64,000 nucleotides of DNA from Microbacterium sp. 1S1 (lineage in GTDB: Bacteria > Actinomycetota > Actinomycetes > Actinomycetales > Microbacteriaceae). Positions 18,002-26,791 of this stretch are shown piece after piece (positions within the stretch are counted from its first letter, which is position 1; each line of letters opens with the position of its first letter). The DNA lies in the NCBI RefSeq assembly GCF_008271365.1, contig NZ_CP043430.1, forward strand, positions 3,224,001 through 3,288,000, written 5' to 3'. The position numbers and the translations under genes were made by a program. Under the pieces are notes generated by a model. That model saw nothing but the letters and a program-made list of their open reading frames with translations. It ran no database searches and was not told where the DNA came from.

Positions 18002-18650
18002 TCGGCGCCCCGTCGGCCGTCACGATGCCGTCCTCCAACGCGCGCCGCAGCAGGTCCACCTTGGTGGGCGCCGGCCGGCCGACCTCGACGTACTTCACCC
18101 GGATGCGGGTGATGTTCTCCTTCGCCGTGGAGTAGGCGACGCCCAGGCGCTCGGCCACGGCCTTCAGCGGCAGACCCGTCGCGTAGAGGCGCAGCACCTC
18201 TCGCTCACGGATGGACAGCTGGGCGTCGGCGAACGCGCGGTCGCCGTCGACCGCGCTCGCCCATTCGACGTTGTTCAACGCCTCACCCTGGGCCACCGTG
18301 CGGATGGCGTCGAGCACGTCGTCGAGGGCCGACGACTTGCTGACGACACCGGCCGCACCCGCCGCCAGGGCCTCCCGGACCGCTGCGGGCCGGTCGGCGA
18401 CGCTGTGGATCACGACGCTGGCGCCATCGGCGACGAGGGACACGACGTTCTCTGTCACCGTCGTCCCGTCTCCCAGCGTCAGGTCGAGGACGACCACGTC
18501 CGCCGGCGAGGCCCCCGTCGAGGACCGCCACACGAGGTAGGAGCCGACCGTGCTCCCGGTGAACACGACGGTCTGCCCGTCCCTGGCACACGCGGCCTCA
18601 AGGCCGAGGCGGACGGACTCGTGGTCGTCGATGAGGGCGACGGTGCTCAT
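17991..18650 (-). CDS. Response regulator, LuxR/NarL family
   Basis: 219 residues: receiver domain with acidic pocket (ALIDDHE) and phospho-acceptor aspartate in VVVLDLTLGDG, then a C-terminal helix-turn-helix (LSIREREVLRLYATGLPLKAVAERLG). The recognition region YSTAKENITRIRVKYVEVGR is longer and more basic than the common NarL form. The ATG at 18650 rather than the GTG at 18656 is chosen because TAGGCT stands six bases in front of it. First gene of the three-gene cassette. Confidence 0.9.
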   Translation of the reverse strand: MSTVALIDDHESVRLGLEAACARDGQTVVFTGSTVGSYLVWRSSTGASPADVVVLDLTLGDGTTVTENVVSLVADGASVVIHSVADRPAAVREALAAGAAGVVSKSSALDDVLDAIRTVAQGEALNNVEWASAVDGDRAFADAQLSIREREVLRLYATGLPLKAVAERLGVAYSTAKENITRIRVKYVEVGRPAPTKVDLLRRALEDGIVTADGAPSAR

Positions 18651-18656
18651 GCCCAC

Positions 18657-18662
18657 AGCCTA
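18657..18662 (-). promoter_or_regulatory. -10 box of the regulator-kinase cassette (leaderless)
   Basis: Minus-strand TAGGCT, six bases before the ATG at 18650; spacer GTGGGC. Confidence 0.5.
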
Positions 18663-18693
18663 GTGAGTCGCGGACCGGGGACCGGGAATGCGC

Positions 18694-19938
18694 TCACCGG
18701 GTGAGCAGGGCGACGACCTCGAAGTGGTGCGAGTGCGGGAACAGGTCGAAGCCTCGGAGCGCGTCCACGCGCCACCCCAGGCCGCGGAAGGTGCCGAGAT
18801 CACGCGCGAGGGCGACGGGGTCGCAGGCGACGTAGGCGATCGCGGACGGAGCCAGCGCATGCACGCCCTCCACGACCACCCGACCGGCGCCGGAACGGGG
18901 CGGGTCGAGCACGACGGCCCCCGTCGCGCCCCCGCCGCGCGGCTGCTGCAGGAAACGGTCGACGCGGGCGGTCACGGCGGTCACCTCGAGCGGAGCGAGG
19001 TTCGCGACGGCGTGCTGCGTCGCGCGGCGGCTGGACTCGACGGTGACCACGTCGGTGCCGCCGAGATCCGCGAGCGTCCGGGCGAAGAGCCCGACGCCGC
19101 CGTACAGGTCGTAGTGCGTCGCGTCCGGCTCCACGTGACCGTCGAGCAGCCCGTACACGGCGCCGTCGAGCACCGAGGCGGCACGGGGGTGCACCTGCCA
19201 GAAGCCTCCTGCGTCGACGTCGAATGTGCGGTCGCCGACGCGCTCCTGCACCACCTCGGGCTTCGGCCGAGAGCGGCGGTCCCTGGAGGCCCGGCGTTCC
19301 GCCTCAGGGTGCCGGAGGATGCGCACGCGGCCGTCGGCCGGCTCCACGAGCTCGATGCGTCCGGCCTTCTCGCCCTGCAGGGCCAGGGCGGCCTCGGCGA
19401 TCGCGGGGCGGGCGAGCGGGTAGGTCGACACCGGAACGACGCGGTGACTGCGGGCGGCGAAGGGGCCGATCCGCCCGGCATCGTCGACGTGCAGCGTCAC
19501 CCGGGTGCGCCACCCCGTCCCGTCGCCGGACTCCACGGCCTCGATCTCCGGCGCGTCGAGGCCGGGGCCGGCGAAGCGGTCCAACGCCTCCGAGAGAACC
19601 TGTCGCTTGAGCACGCGCTGGTGGTCGAGCGCGATGTGCCCGAGGTCGGCGCCGCCGGGCCGCTGGGCGGGGTCGTGCGCGACGTCCGCTTCCGGCCAGA
19701 TGTGCGGCCGGCGATGCGGGGAGGCGTCGAGGACCTCGATCGTCTCGGCGCGCCAGAAGCTCCGGGTGTCGGGCTCCCCCGTGCCGGCGGACGGTTCCAG
19801 GAGCCGGGCCCGGACGCGCTCACCCGGGATCGCGTCGGAGACGAAGACCACGCGTCCTTCGTGACGGGCGACGAAGGTGCCTCCGTGGGCGATGCCGGTG
19901 ATGTCGAGATCGAGCACGTCGGCTGCGGAGGAAGTCAT
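18694..19938 (-). CDS. TRAM-domain class I SAM-dependent RNA methyltransferase (RlmCD/TrmA-like)
   Basis: 414 residues. N-terminal TRAM/OB-like part (LDLDITGIAHGGTFVARHEGRVVFV, IPGERVRARL), then a Rossmann methyltransferase domain with DLYGGVGLFARTLADLG for SAM, VVLDPPRSGAGR, and the catalytic cysteine in AYVACDPVALARDLG. Such enzymes form 5-methyluridine in rRNA or tRNA. It lacks the four-cysteine iron-sulphur motif of RlmD. Its target uridine is not predictable. The -10 boxes of this gene and of maf overlap in the 23-base divergent gap. Confidence 0.9.
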   Translation of the reverse strand: MTSSAADVLDLDITGIAHGGTFVARHEGRVVFVSDAIPGERVRARLLEPSAGTGEPDTRSFWRAETIEVLDASPHRRPHIWPEADVAHDPAQRPGGADLGHIALDHQRVLKRQVLSEALDRFAGPGLDAPEIEAVESGDGTGWRTRVTLHVDDAGRIGPFAARSHRVVPVSTYPLARPAIAEAALALQGEKAGRIELVEPADGRVRILRHPEAERRASRDRRSRPKPEVVQERVGDRTFDVDAGGFWQVHPRAASVLDGAVYGLLDGHVEPDATHYDLYGGVGLFARTLADLGGTDVVTVESSRRATQHAVANLAPLEVTAVTARVDRFLQQPRGGGATGAVVLDPPRSGAGRVVVEGVHALAPSAIAYVACDPVALARDLGTFRGLGWRVDALRGFDLFPHSHHFEVVALLTR

Positions 19939-19944
19939 CCTTCG

Positions 19945-19950
19945 AGGATA
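19945..19950 (-). promoter_or_regulatory. -10 box of the RNA methyltransferase gene, overlapping that of maf
   Basis: Minus-strand TATCCT, six bases before the ATG at 19938. It shares two base pairs (19949-19950) with the plus-strand TACGGT box of maf. Confidence 0.5.
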
Positions 19951-19954
19951 CGGT
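19949..19954 (+). promoter_or_regulatory. -10 box of maf, overlapping the divergent promoter
   Basis: TACGGT, seven bases before the ATG at 19962. Overlap with the opposing box implies the two promoters cannot be occupied together. Confidence 0.45.
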
Positions 19955-19961
19955 GGTCTCC

Positions 19962-20597
19962 ATGCGCGTCTGCCTTGCCTCCACCTCCCCCGCCCGGCTC
20001 ATGCTGCTGCGTCAGGCCGGCATCGAACCCCTCACGCTGTCGCCGGAGGTGGACGAGGACGCCCTGGCCGCCGCGGCGGAGGAACGCATGGGTCCCCTCG
20101 CCCCCGCCGATCTGGTGCTGCTGCTCGCGCGCGCCAAGGCCGCCGCCGTCGCCGAACGACTGGCCGCCGACAGCGCGTTCGACGGCGTCGTCATCGGCGG
20201 CGACTCGATGTTCGCGCTCGGGGACCGGGTGTACGGCAAGCCCTACACGCCCGAGGAGGCCACGCGCCGCTGGCGGGAGATGCGCGGCGCAACGGGCGTG
20301 CTGCACTCCGGCCACTCCGTGTTCCGCGTCTCTCCCGGCGCTGACCCTGTCGAGGCGACCGCGGTGGCGGAGGCCGCCGTGACGTTCGCCGAGGACATCA
20401 GCGAGGACGAGATCGCCGCCTACGTGGCGTCAGGGGAGCCGCTGCACGTCGCCGGGGCGTTCACCCTCGACAGCCTCGGCGGCGCCTTCATCACCCGGGT
20501 CGAGGGCGATCCCTCCACCGTGGTGGGCATGTCACTGTCCACCGTGCGCCGTCTCACCGCCGACCTCGGGGTGCGATGGACGGATCTGTGGTCGTAG
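19962..20597 (+). CDS. maf: Maf family nucleoside triphosphate pyrophosphatase
   Basis: 211 residues. Hydrolyses modified or canonical pyrimidine NTPs as a house-cleaning enzyme. Signatures: N-terminal VCLASTSPARLMLLRQAGI, the catalytic-metal region GVVIGGDSMFALGDRVYGKP, and the late GAFTLDSLGGAFITRVEGDP and VVGMSLSTVRRL. The ATG at 19962 is preferred over the in-frame GTG nine bases upstream on the grounds of the -10 spacing and conserved start. Its place between accDE and accA is the same as in mycobacteria. Confidence 0.94.
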   Translation: MRVCLASTSPARLMLLRQAGIEPLTLSPEVDEDALAAAAEERMGPLAPADLVLLLARAKAAAVAERLAADSAFDGVVIGGDSMFALGDRVYGKPYTPEEATRRWREMRGATGVLHSGHSVFRVSPGADPVEATAVAEAAVTFAEDISEDEIAAYVASGEPLHVAGAFTLDSLGGAFITRVEGDPSTVVGMSLSTVRRLTADLGVRWTDLWS

Positions 20598-20662
20598 ACT
20601 CCCCTCCACGTTTTTCCCTCTTTCTTGTCGAGAGTCGTCAAAAGTATCGGGATGCTACTCGC

Positions 20663-20668
20663 TAGGCT
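20663..20668 (+). promoter_or_regulatory. -10 box of accA (leaderless)
   Basis: TAGGCT, seven bases before the ATG at 20676. Upstream is an unusually T-rich stretch (about 20610-20625) in this GC-rich sequence. Confidence 0.5.
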
Positions 20669-20675
20669 GACAAGC

Positions 20676-22442
20676 ATGCCTGAAATCGCGAAGGTGCTCG
20701 TCGCCAACCGCGGCGAGATCGCCGTCCGCATCGTCCGTGCCGCTCGTGACTCCGGGATCGCCTCGGTCGCCGTCTACGCCGACCAGGACAGGGACGCCCT
20801 GCACGTCCGCCTGGCAGACGAGGCGTACGCGCTCGGTGGTGCGACCAGCGCCGAGACCTACCTCCAGATCGAGAAGATCCTCTCCGTCGCCCGCCGCGCC
20901 GGGGCCGATGCCGTCCACCCCGGCTACGGGTTCCTCGCCGAGAACGCCGAGTTCGCGCGCGCCGTGATCGGCGCAGGCCTGACCTGGATCGGCCCCTCCC
21001 CGGAGGCCATCGAGGCCCTCGGCGACAAGGTCACCGCCCGCCACGTGGCCGAGAAGGTCGGCGCGCCCCTCGCGCCCGGCACCCCCGGCCCCGTCTCCGG
21101 CGCCGACGAGGTCGTCGCCTTCGCGAAGGAGTACGGCCTGCCGATCGCCATCAAGGCGGCCTACGGCGGCGGCGGACGCGGCCTCAAGGTCGCCCGCGAG
21201 CTCGACGAGGTCGAGGAGCTCTTCGAGTCCGCGACCCGCGAGGCGGTCGCCGCCTTCGGCCGCGGCGAGTGCTTCGTCGAGAAGTACCTCGACAAGCCCC
21301 GGCACGTCGAGACCCAGTGCCTCGCCGACGCCGAGGGCAACGTCGTCATCATCTCGACGCGCGACTGCTCTCTGCAGCGGCGGCACCAGAAGCTCGTGGA
21401 GGAGGCTCCGGCACCGTTCCTGACGCCCGAGCAGAACGAGAAGCTCTACTCGGCCTCGAAGGCCATCCTCAAGGAGGTCGGCTACGTCGGCGCCGGCACC
21501 TGCGAGTTCCTCATCGGCGCCGACGGCACCGTCTCCTTCCTCGAGGTGAACACCCGACTGCAGGTGGAGCACCCGGTGTCCGAGGAGGTCACCGGCATCG
21601 ACCTCGTCCGCGAGCAGTTCCGCATCGCAGCGGGCGGCACGATCGACTACGACGACCCCCAGCCGCAGGGACACTCGATCGAGTTCCGGATCAACGGCGA
21701 GGACCCGGGTCGCGGGTTCCTCCCCCAGCCCGGACCGATCCACGTCTTCAAGACCTTCGGCGGTCCCGGCATCCGCCTCGATTCCGGTGTCACCGCCGGC
21801 GACGCGGTCTCCGGGGCGTTCGACTCGCTGCTCGCGAAGATCATCGTCACGGGCAAGGACCGCGCCGAGGCTCTGGAACGGTCCCGCCGCGCCCTCGACG
21901 AGTTCGAGGTCGCCGGTCTGCCCACCGTCATCCCCTTCCACCGCAAGGTCGTCCGCGACCCCGCGTTCACGGCCGAGGACGGGACCTTCGGCGTCTACAC
22001 GCGCTGGATCGAGACGGAGTTCGACAACGACATCCCCGCCTGGGACGGCGAGCTCGAGACTCCGGCTCCGGCGAGCAGCCGGCACACGGTCGTCGTCGAG
22101 GTCGGCGGGAAGCGGCTCGAGGTCAGCCTCCCCGATCGTGTCGCCGTCGCCCCGGGCACCACCGGCCGTCCCGCGGCCGTCCCGCCGTCGCGCCGCAGTC
22201 ACGCCACCGTCGCCAACGCCGGAGCGTCCGGAGACGCGGTGAAGTCGCCCATGCAGGCCACGGTCGTCAAAGTCGCCGTCGAGGAGGGGCAGCAGGTCGT
22301 CAAGGGCGACCTCGTCGTCGTCCTCGAGGCCATGAAGATGGAGCAGCCGCTGCAGGCACACAAGGACGGCGTCGTCGGCAACATCAACGCCGACACGGGG
22401 GCCACGGTGTCCGCCGGCCACCAGCTCCTCACGATCTCCTGA
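20676..22442 (+). CDS. accA3: Acetyl-/propionyl-CoA carboxylase alpha subunit (biotin carboxylase and carrier)
   Basis: 588 residues. Residues 1-450: biotin carboxylase with [38 protein letters not shown], the ATP-grasp glycine loop [30 protein letters not shown] and [17 protein letters not shown] variable linker with Pro/Arg-rich VPPSRRSH precedes the C-terminal biotinyl domain with the biotinylated lysine in [11 protein letters not shown]. It carboxylates its own biotin and hands the carboxyl group to AccD5 (13726). Fixed start by conservation and -10 spacing. Followed by a strong bidirectional terminator. Confidence 0.96.
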   Translation: MPEIAKVLVANRGEIAVRIVRAARDSGIASVAVYADQDRDALHVRLADEAYALGGATSAETYLQIEKILSVARRAGADAVHPGYGFLAENAEFARAVIGAGLTWIGPSPEAIEALGDKVTARHVAEKVGAPLAPGTPGPVSGADEVVAFAKEYGLPIAIKAAYGGGGRGLKVARELDEVEELFESATREAVAAFGRGECFVEKYLDKPRHVETQCLADAEGNVVIISTRDCSLQRRHQKLVEEAPAPFLTPEQNEKLYSASKAILKEVGYVGAGTCEFLIGADGTVSFLEVNTRLQVEHPVSEEVTGIDLVREQFRIAAGGTIDYDDPQPQGHSIEFRINGEDPGRGFLPQPGPIHVFKTFGGPGIRLDSGVTAGDAVSGAFDSLLAKIIVTGKDRAEALERSRRALDEFEVAGLPTVIPFHRKVVRDPAFTAEDGTFGVYTRWIETEFDNDIPAWDGELETPAPASSRHTVVVEVGGKRLEVSLPDRVAVAPGTTGRPAAVPPSRRSHATVANAGASGDAVKSPMQATVVKVAVEEGQQVVKGDLVVVLEAMKMEQPLQAHKDGVVGNINADTGATVSAGHQLLTIS

Positions 22443-22460
22443 GCCGAGACCCCGCTCAAT

Positions 22461-22506
22461 CGCCGAGACCCCGGGCTGCAGACGTCTGCAGCCCGGGGTC
22501 TCGGCG
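22461..22506. terminator. Perfect 46-bp palindrome, bidirectional terminator of accA and lpdA-like genes
   Basis: Two exact 23-base arms with no unpaired loop base, between two convergent genes. The core contains CTGCAGACGTCTGCAG. Shorter copies of the outer part of the arm flank it (CCGAGACCCC at about 22444 and GGGGTCTCGG at about 22513). No T-tract, as often in actinobacteria. Confidence 0.8.
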
Positions 22507-22524
22507 TGAAACCGGGGTCTCGGG

Positions 22525-23964
22525 TCAGGAGATGTTGACGAGGTGCATCGCGCGGCTCGCGTCGGTGATGCTGCTCGACAGCGAGGGGTATGCCGCGAAC
22601 ACACGGGAGACCTGATCGACGGTGAGGCGACGCTCCACCGCGATCGCGATCGGGTAGATGAGCTCCGAGGCCTTGGGCGCCACGATGACGCCGCCGATGA
22701 CGGTGCCGGAGCCCTTACGGGCGATGAGCTTGACGAAGCCGTCCTTGATACCCATCATCTTCGCCCGCGGGTTCGCGGCGAGCGGGAGCTTGTAGACCAT
22801 GCCGTCGGCGAGGCCGTCCTCCACGTCCTTCACGCCGTACCCGACCGTCGCGATCTCCGGGGCGGTGAAGATGTTCGACGTGATCTTGATGAGCTCGAGC
22901 GGGATGACGATGTCGCCCAGCGCGTGGAACACCGCCGTGCGGCCCTGCATCGAGGCCACCGAGGCCAGCGGGAAGAAGTTCGTGCAGTCTCCGACCGCGT
23001 AGACGTTCGGTACCGAAGTGCGTGCGACGCGGTTCACCCGGACGTGGCCCGAGTCGTCGAGCTCGACGCCGGCCTCCTCCAGCCCGATGCCGGCCGTGTT
23101 CGGGACGGACCCGACCGCCATGAGGCAGTGGCTGCCCTCGACCGTGCGTCCGTCCGACAGGGTCACGGTGACGCCGTCTCCGGTGACCTCGACCTTCTCG
23201 GCCCGCGACTTGGACAGCACCTGCATGCCACCGCGCTTGAACACCTTCTCCAGCACGCGCGCGGCATCCTGGTCCTCGCCGGGGAGCACCTGCTCGCGGC
23301 TCGAGACGAGCGTGACCTTCGCGCCGAGGTTCATATAGGCCGAAGCGAACTCGGCCCCCGTGACGCCGGAGCCGACGACGATCAGGTGCTCGGGCAGCGC
23401 CTTCATGTCGTAGAGCTGCGTCCACGTGAGGATGCGCTTGCCATCGGGCTTGGCGGAGTCCAGCTCCCGCGGCGAGGCGCCGACCGCGACGACGATGGTG
23501 TCGGCCTCGACGCGGTCGAAGTCGGTGCCGCGCTCCCCCGTCGAGACGACGATGGCGTTCGGACCCTCCAGGCGGCCGTGCCCGGACAGGATCCGGACGC
23601 CCGCGTCGAGGAGCGTCGTGCGCATGTCCTCGGACTGCTGACCGGCCAGCGCCACGAGCCGCTTGTTCACGGCGGCGAGGTTGATGGCGATCTCCGGCTT
23701 GAGCGGCTTGCCGTTGTCGCCCTTGGCGTAGAAGTTCACGCCGAGGTCGCTGGCCTCGGAGATCGCGACCGCGGCGTCCGCGGTCGCGATGAGGCTCTTC
23801 GAGGGCACCACGTCGGTGAGCACGGCAGACCCGCCGACACCGACGCGCTCGACGAGGGTGACCTCCGCTCCGAGCTGGGCCGCCGCCAGGGCCGCCTCGT
23901 AACCGCCGGGTCCGCCGCCGAGGACGGCGACGCGCTGAGTGCGCTCGAAAGTGGTGGAAGACAT
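22525..23964 (-). CDS. lpdA: LpdA-like NAD(P)H dehydrogenase (flavoprotein disulfide reductase family without the disulfide)
   Basis: 479 residues with the fold of dihydrolipoamide dehydrogenase: FAD motif VAVLGGGPGGYEAALAAAQLG, NAD(P) motif LIVVGSGVTGAEFASAYMNLG, YAVGDCTNFFPLASVA and the dimerisation domain. The redox pair CxxxxC is missing: the segment reads GGSAVLTDVVPSKSLIA. This matches M. tuberculosis LpdA (Rv3303c), described as a quinone reductase, so true E3 activity is not expected. Two starts are possible, ATG at 23964 (preceded by GGAGAG) or ATG at 23973. Convergent with accA, divergent from punA. Confidence 0.9.
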   Translation of the reverse strand: MSSTTFERTQRVAVLGGGPGGYEAALAAAQLGAEVTLVERVGVGGSAVLTDVVPSKSLIATADAAVAISEASDLGVNFYAKGDNGKPLKPEIAINLAAVNKRLVALAGQQSEDMRTTLLDAGVRILSGHGRLEGPNAIVVSTGERGTDFDRVEADTIVVAVGASPRELDSAKPDGKRILTWTQLYDMKALPEHLIVVGSGVTGAEFASAYMNLGAKVTLVSSREQVLPGEDQDAARVLEKVFKRGGMQVLSKSRAEKVEVTGDGVTVTLSDGRTVEGSHCLMAVGSVPNTAGIGLEEAGVELDDSGHVRVNRVARTSVPNVYAVGDCTNFFPLASVASMQGRTAVFHALGDIVIPLELIKITSNIFTAPEIATVGYGVKDVEDGLADGMVYKLPLAANPRAKMMGIKDGFVKLIARKGSGTVIGGVIVAPKASELIYPIAIAVERRLTVDQVSRVFAAYPSLSSSITDASRAMHLVNIS

Positions 23965-24009
23965 GCTCTCCATTCTTCCGCAATCCTGGCACCCGAGCCT
24001 GCCACTTCC

Positions 24010-24015
24010 TAGAGT
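24010..24015 (+). promoter_or_regulatory. -10 box of punA-pmmB-HPr (leaderless)
   Basis: TAGAGT, six bases before the ATG at 24022; spacer GGATCC. Confidence 0.5.
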
Positions 24016-24021
24016 GGATCC

Positions 24022-24855
24022 ATGCCTGAAACCCACAGCAACCCCCTCGACGACCCCGCCGCGAACCCGTTCGAGGTCGCAGCCGAAGCCGCCGCCGACA
24101 TCGCGCGGCTGACCGGCGTCGAGAAGCACGACATCGCCCTCACGCTCGGCAGCGGCTGGGGCAAGGCCGCCGACCTCATCGGCGAGACCGTCGCGAGTGT
24201 CCCCGCGACCGAGGTGACCGGGTTCTCGAAGCCCGCACTGGAGGGCCACGTCGGCACGCTGCGCAGCATCCGGACCCCCGGCGGGAAGAACGTCCTCGTC
24301 ATCGGCGCCCGCACGCACTACTACGAGAACCACGGCGTGCGCCGGGTCGTGCACAGCGTCCGCACGGCCGCGGCGACCGGCGCCTCGATCATGGTCCTCA
24401 CCAACGGAGCCGGCGGCATCCGGGAGACGTGGAAGCCCGGGCAGCCCGTGCTGATCAGCGACCACATCAACCTCACCGCGGACTCCCCGCTCGAAGGCGC
24501 GACCTTCATCGACCTCACCGACCTGTACGCGACGCGCCTGCGCGACATCGCCCGGACGGTCGACCCCACCCTCGACGAAGGCGTCTACACCCAATTCCGC
24601 GGGCCGCACTACGAGACCCCGGCCGAGGTGCAGATGGCGAAGCACATCGGTGGCCACATCGTCGGCATGTCCACGGCGCTCGAGGCGATCGCCGCGCGCG
24701 AGGCCGGCATGGAGGTGCTCGGTTTCTCGCTCATCACGAACCTGGCCGCGGGCATCCAGCAGACGCCGCTCAGTCATGCCGAGGTCATCGAGGCCGGACG
24801 CGAAGCGGAGCCCGTGATCTCCGCCCTCCTGGCGAGGGTGGTCGAGGCCCTGTGA
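24022..24855 (+). CDS. punA: Purine-nucleoside phosphorylase
   Basis: 277 residues, trimeric low-molecular-mass type. Phosphorolyses inosine/guanosine to base and ribose 1-phosphate. Motifs: phosphate-binding TLGSGWGKAAD, ARTHYYENHGVRRV, VLTNGAGGIRETW, the purine site QFRGPHYETPAEVQ and GMSTALEAIAARE, then GFSLITNLAAGI. Its product ribose 1-phosphate can be isomerised by a phosphomutase; the next gene, overlapping by four bases, encodes one. Mycobacteria have the same deoD-pmmB pair. Confidence 0.95.
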   Translation: MPETHSNPLDDPAANPFEVAAEAAADIARLTGVEKHDIALTLGSGWGKAADLIGETVASVPATEVTGFSKPALEGHVGTLRSIRTPGGKNVLVIGARTHYYENHGVRRVVHSVRTAAATGASIMVLTNGAGGIRETWKPGQPVLISDHINLTADSPLEGATFIDLTDLYATRLRDIARTVDPTLDEGVYTQFRGPHYETPAEVQMAKHIGGHIVGMSTALEAIAAREAGMEVLGFSLITNLAAGIQQTPLSHAEVIEAGREAEPVISALLARVVEAL

Positions 24856-26522
24856 GCGAGGAGCGGCTCGCCCAGGCCCGCGCCTGGCTGCGGCAGGATC
24901 CGGACCCGCAGACCCGCGACGAGCTTGCGGGCATCGTCACGCGCGCCGCGTCCGGCGACGAGGCGGCCGCGGCGGAGCTCGACGACCGCTTCGGCAGCCG
25001 GCTCGCGTTCGGGACGGCCGGACTCCGGGGCGCGCTGGGCGCGGGGAGCAACCGCATGAACCGGGTGCTCGTCTCCCACGCCGCGGCCGGCTTCGCCGCC
25101 TACCTGCGCGAGCGCGGCGGAAACGCGGCACCCACGGTGGTCATCGGCTACGACGGCCGCCGCAACTCCCGCGTGTTCGCTCAGGACTCCGCCGAGCTGT
25201 TCGCCGGCGCGGGACTGCGCGCGATCCTGCTCCCCCGCCTGCTGCCGACGCCCGTGCTGGCCTTCGCCGTGCGGCACCTCGGCGCGGACGCGGGCGTCAT
25301 GGTGACCGCGAGCCACAACCCGCCGGACGACAACGGCTACAAGGTGTACCTCGGCGGTGCCGACGCGGGCTCGCAGATCGTCGCTCCGGCGGACGCCGAG
25401 ATCGCGGCCCACATCCAGCGCGTCGCGGACACCGGGGACGTGCGGGCACTGCCGCGCTCCTCCGACTACGAGACCGCCGGCGACGACCTCGTCCAGGCCT
25501 ACGTCGCCGCCACCGCAGCGGTCGCCCCCGCCCCTGCCGCGGCCCGCCGCCTGCGCTGGGTGTACACCGCGATGCACGGTGTCGGCTGGGAGACGTTCGC
25601 CCGCATCCTCGACGCCGCCGGCTACCCCCGGCCGGTCGTCGTCGACGAGCAGCTCCACCCCGACGCGACATTCCGCACGGTGTCCTTCCCCAACCCGGAG
25701 GAGCCAGGGGCCATGGACCTCGCGTTCGCGACGGCCAGGAGGGCGAAGGCGGACTTCATCCTCGCGAACGACCCGGACGCCGACCGCCTCGCCGTCGCGA
25801 TCCCTGACGACACCGCCGCGGAGGGCTGGCGACGGCTGACCGGCAATGAGGTCGGCCTGCTGCTCGGCGCCCGCGCCGCGCGGGCCGCAGCCGGCACCCC
25901 CGGGGCCTCCCTCGCCTGCTCGCTGGTCTCCTCCCCCGGGCTCGGCGCCATCGCCGCGCACCACGGTCTGGACTTCCACGAGACGCTCACGGGCTTCAAG
26001 TGGATCTCGCGGGCGCCGGGGCTCGTCTTCGGCTTCGAGGAGGCTCTGGGCTACCTCGTCAACCCCGACACCGTTCGCGACAAGGACGGCGTCTCGGCCG
26101 CGGTCGCCGTGCTCGGACTGGCCGCAGAGGCGCAGGAGCGCGGGGCCACCCTCGCCGACCTCGTCCGCGAGGTCGGCGACACGTACGGGCACTTCGCGAG
26201 CGCCCAGGTGTCGGTGCGCGTGGCCGACCTGTCGCTCATCGGCACGGTGATGCTGTCGCTGCGCTCCCTCCCGCCGACGCAGATCGGGGGGCGCTCGATC
26301 GCGTCGGCCGAGGATCTGCTGCAGAGCGCCCAGGGACAGCCTTCCGGGGATGTGTTGCGGTACCGGCTCTCGGATGGCTCCCGGGTGATCGTGCGTCCGA
26401 GCGGCACGGAGCCGAAACTCAAGGTCTACATCGACGCCACGGCCGATTCCACCGAGGGGGCCGCAGCCGCGGTCACCGAGCTCGAGGCCGGCGTCCGCGT
26501 CCTGCTGGACGAACGCTCCTGA
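24852..26522 (+). CDS. pmmB: Phospho-sugar mutase (phosphomannomutase/phosphoglucomutase, PmmB type)
   Basis: 556 residues, alpha-D-phosphohexomutase superfamily. FGTAGLRGALGAGSNRMN opens the first domain, the phosphoserine loop is TASHNPPDDNGYKVY, the metal loop NDPDADRLAVAI, the sugar-binding FGFEEALGYLV, and the phosphate-binding RPSGTEPKLKVYID closes it. Being coupled to purine-nucleoside phosphorylase (GTGA overlap) it may act on ribose 1-phosphate as well as hexose phosphates; that is inference from context. Longer than the 450-residue bacterial PMMs, like eukaryotic-type PGM2/PmmB. Confidence 0.93.
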   Translation: MSEERLAQARAWLRQDPDPQTRDELAGIVTRAASGDEAAAAELDDRFGSRLAFGTAGLRGALGAGSNRMNRVLVSHAAAGFAAYLRERGGNAAPTVVIGYDGRRNSRVFAQDSAELFAGAGLRAILLPRLLPTPVLAFAVRHLGADAGVMVTASHNPPDDNGYKVYLGGADAGSQIVAPADAEIAAHIQRVADTGDVRALPRSSDYETAGDDLVQAYVAATAAVAPAPAAARRLRWVYTAMHGVGWETFARILDAAGYPRPVVVDEQLHPDATFRTVSFPNPEEPGAMDLAFATARRAKADFILANDPDADRLAVAIPDDTAAEGWRRLTGNEVGLLLGARAARAAAGTPGASLACSLVSSPGLGAIAAHHGLDFHETLTGFKWISRAPGLVFGFEEALGYLVNPDTVRDKDGVSAAVAVLGLAAEAQERGATLADLVREVGDTYGHFASAQVSVRVADLSLIGTVMLSLRSLPPTQIGGRSIASAEDLLQSAQGQPSGDVLRYRLSDGSRVIVRPSGTEPKLKVYIDATADSTEGAAAAVTELEAGVRVLLDERS

Positions 26523-26524
26523 CC

Positions 26525-26788
26525 ATGCCCGTTCGCCACGTCGTCGTCAGTGCCCACAACGGCGTGCACGCGCGGCCGGTCGCGGAGCTCGTGCGCCTCG
26601 CGCAGGCACACGAGCTCCCGGTCACGCTGCGCACCTCAGACGGCACGACGGTGGATCTGCGCAGCGTGCTCGCGGTGATGGATCTCGCGCTCGCCCCCGG
26701 AGATGCCGTGATCCTGGAGACCGCCCCCTCCCCGACCTCCGAACGCGTCCTCACGCAGCTCGCCCTGGTACTCGCGCCGGACGCCTGA
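26525..26788 (+). CDS. HPr family phosphocarrier protein (first copy)
   Basis: 87 residues. Contains the phosphorylated histidine in AHNGVHARPVAELV and a serine at the regulatory position in VDLRSVLAVMDLAL. The start lies two bases after pmmB. A second HPr (29192) is in the mannitol operon 2.4 kb away. The two differ strongly in sequence, so they are not a recent duplication and may serve different PTS routes. Convergent with the mannitol regulator, three bases apart. Confidence 0.9.
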   Translation: MPVRHVVVSAHNGVHARPVAELVRLAQAHELPVTLRTSDGTTVDLRSVLAVMDLALAPGDAVILETAPSPTSERVLTQLALVLAPDA

Positions 26789-26791
26789 GCC

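Noticed and set aside
22525..24777. A longer lpdA-like protein including sequence opposite punA
   Set aside because: The added part is antisense to the conserved purine-nucleoside phosphorylase frame; the FAD motif sits at the usual distance from the start at 23964.
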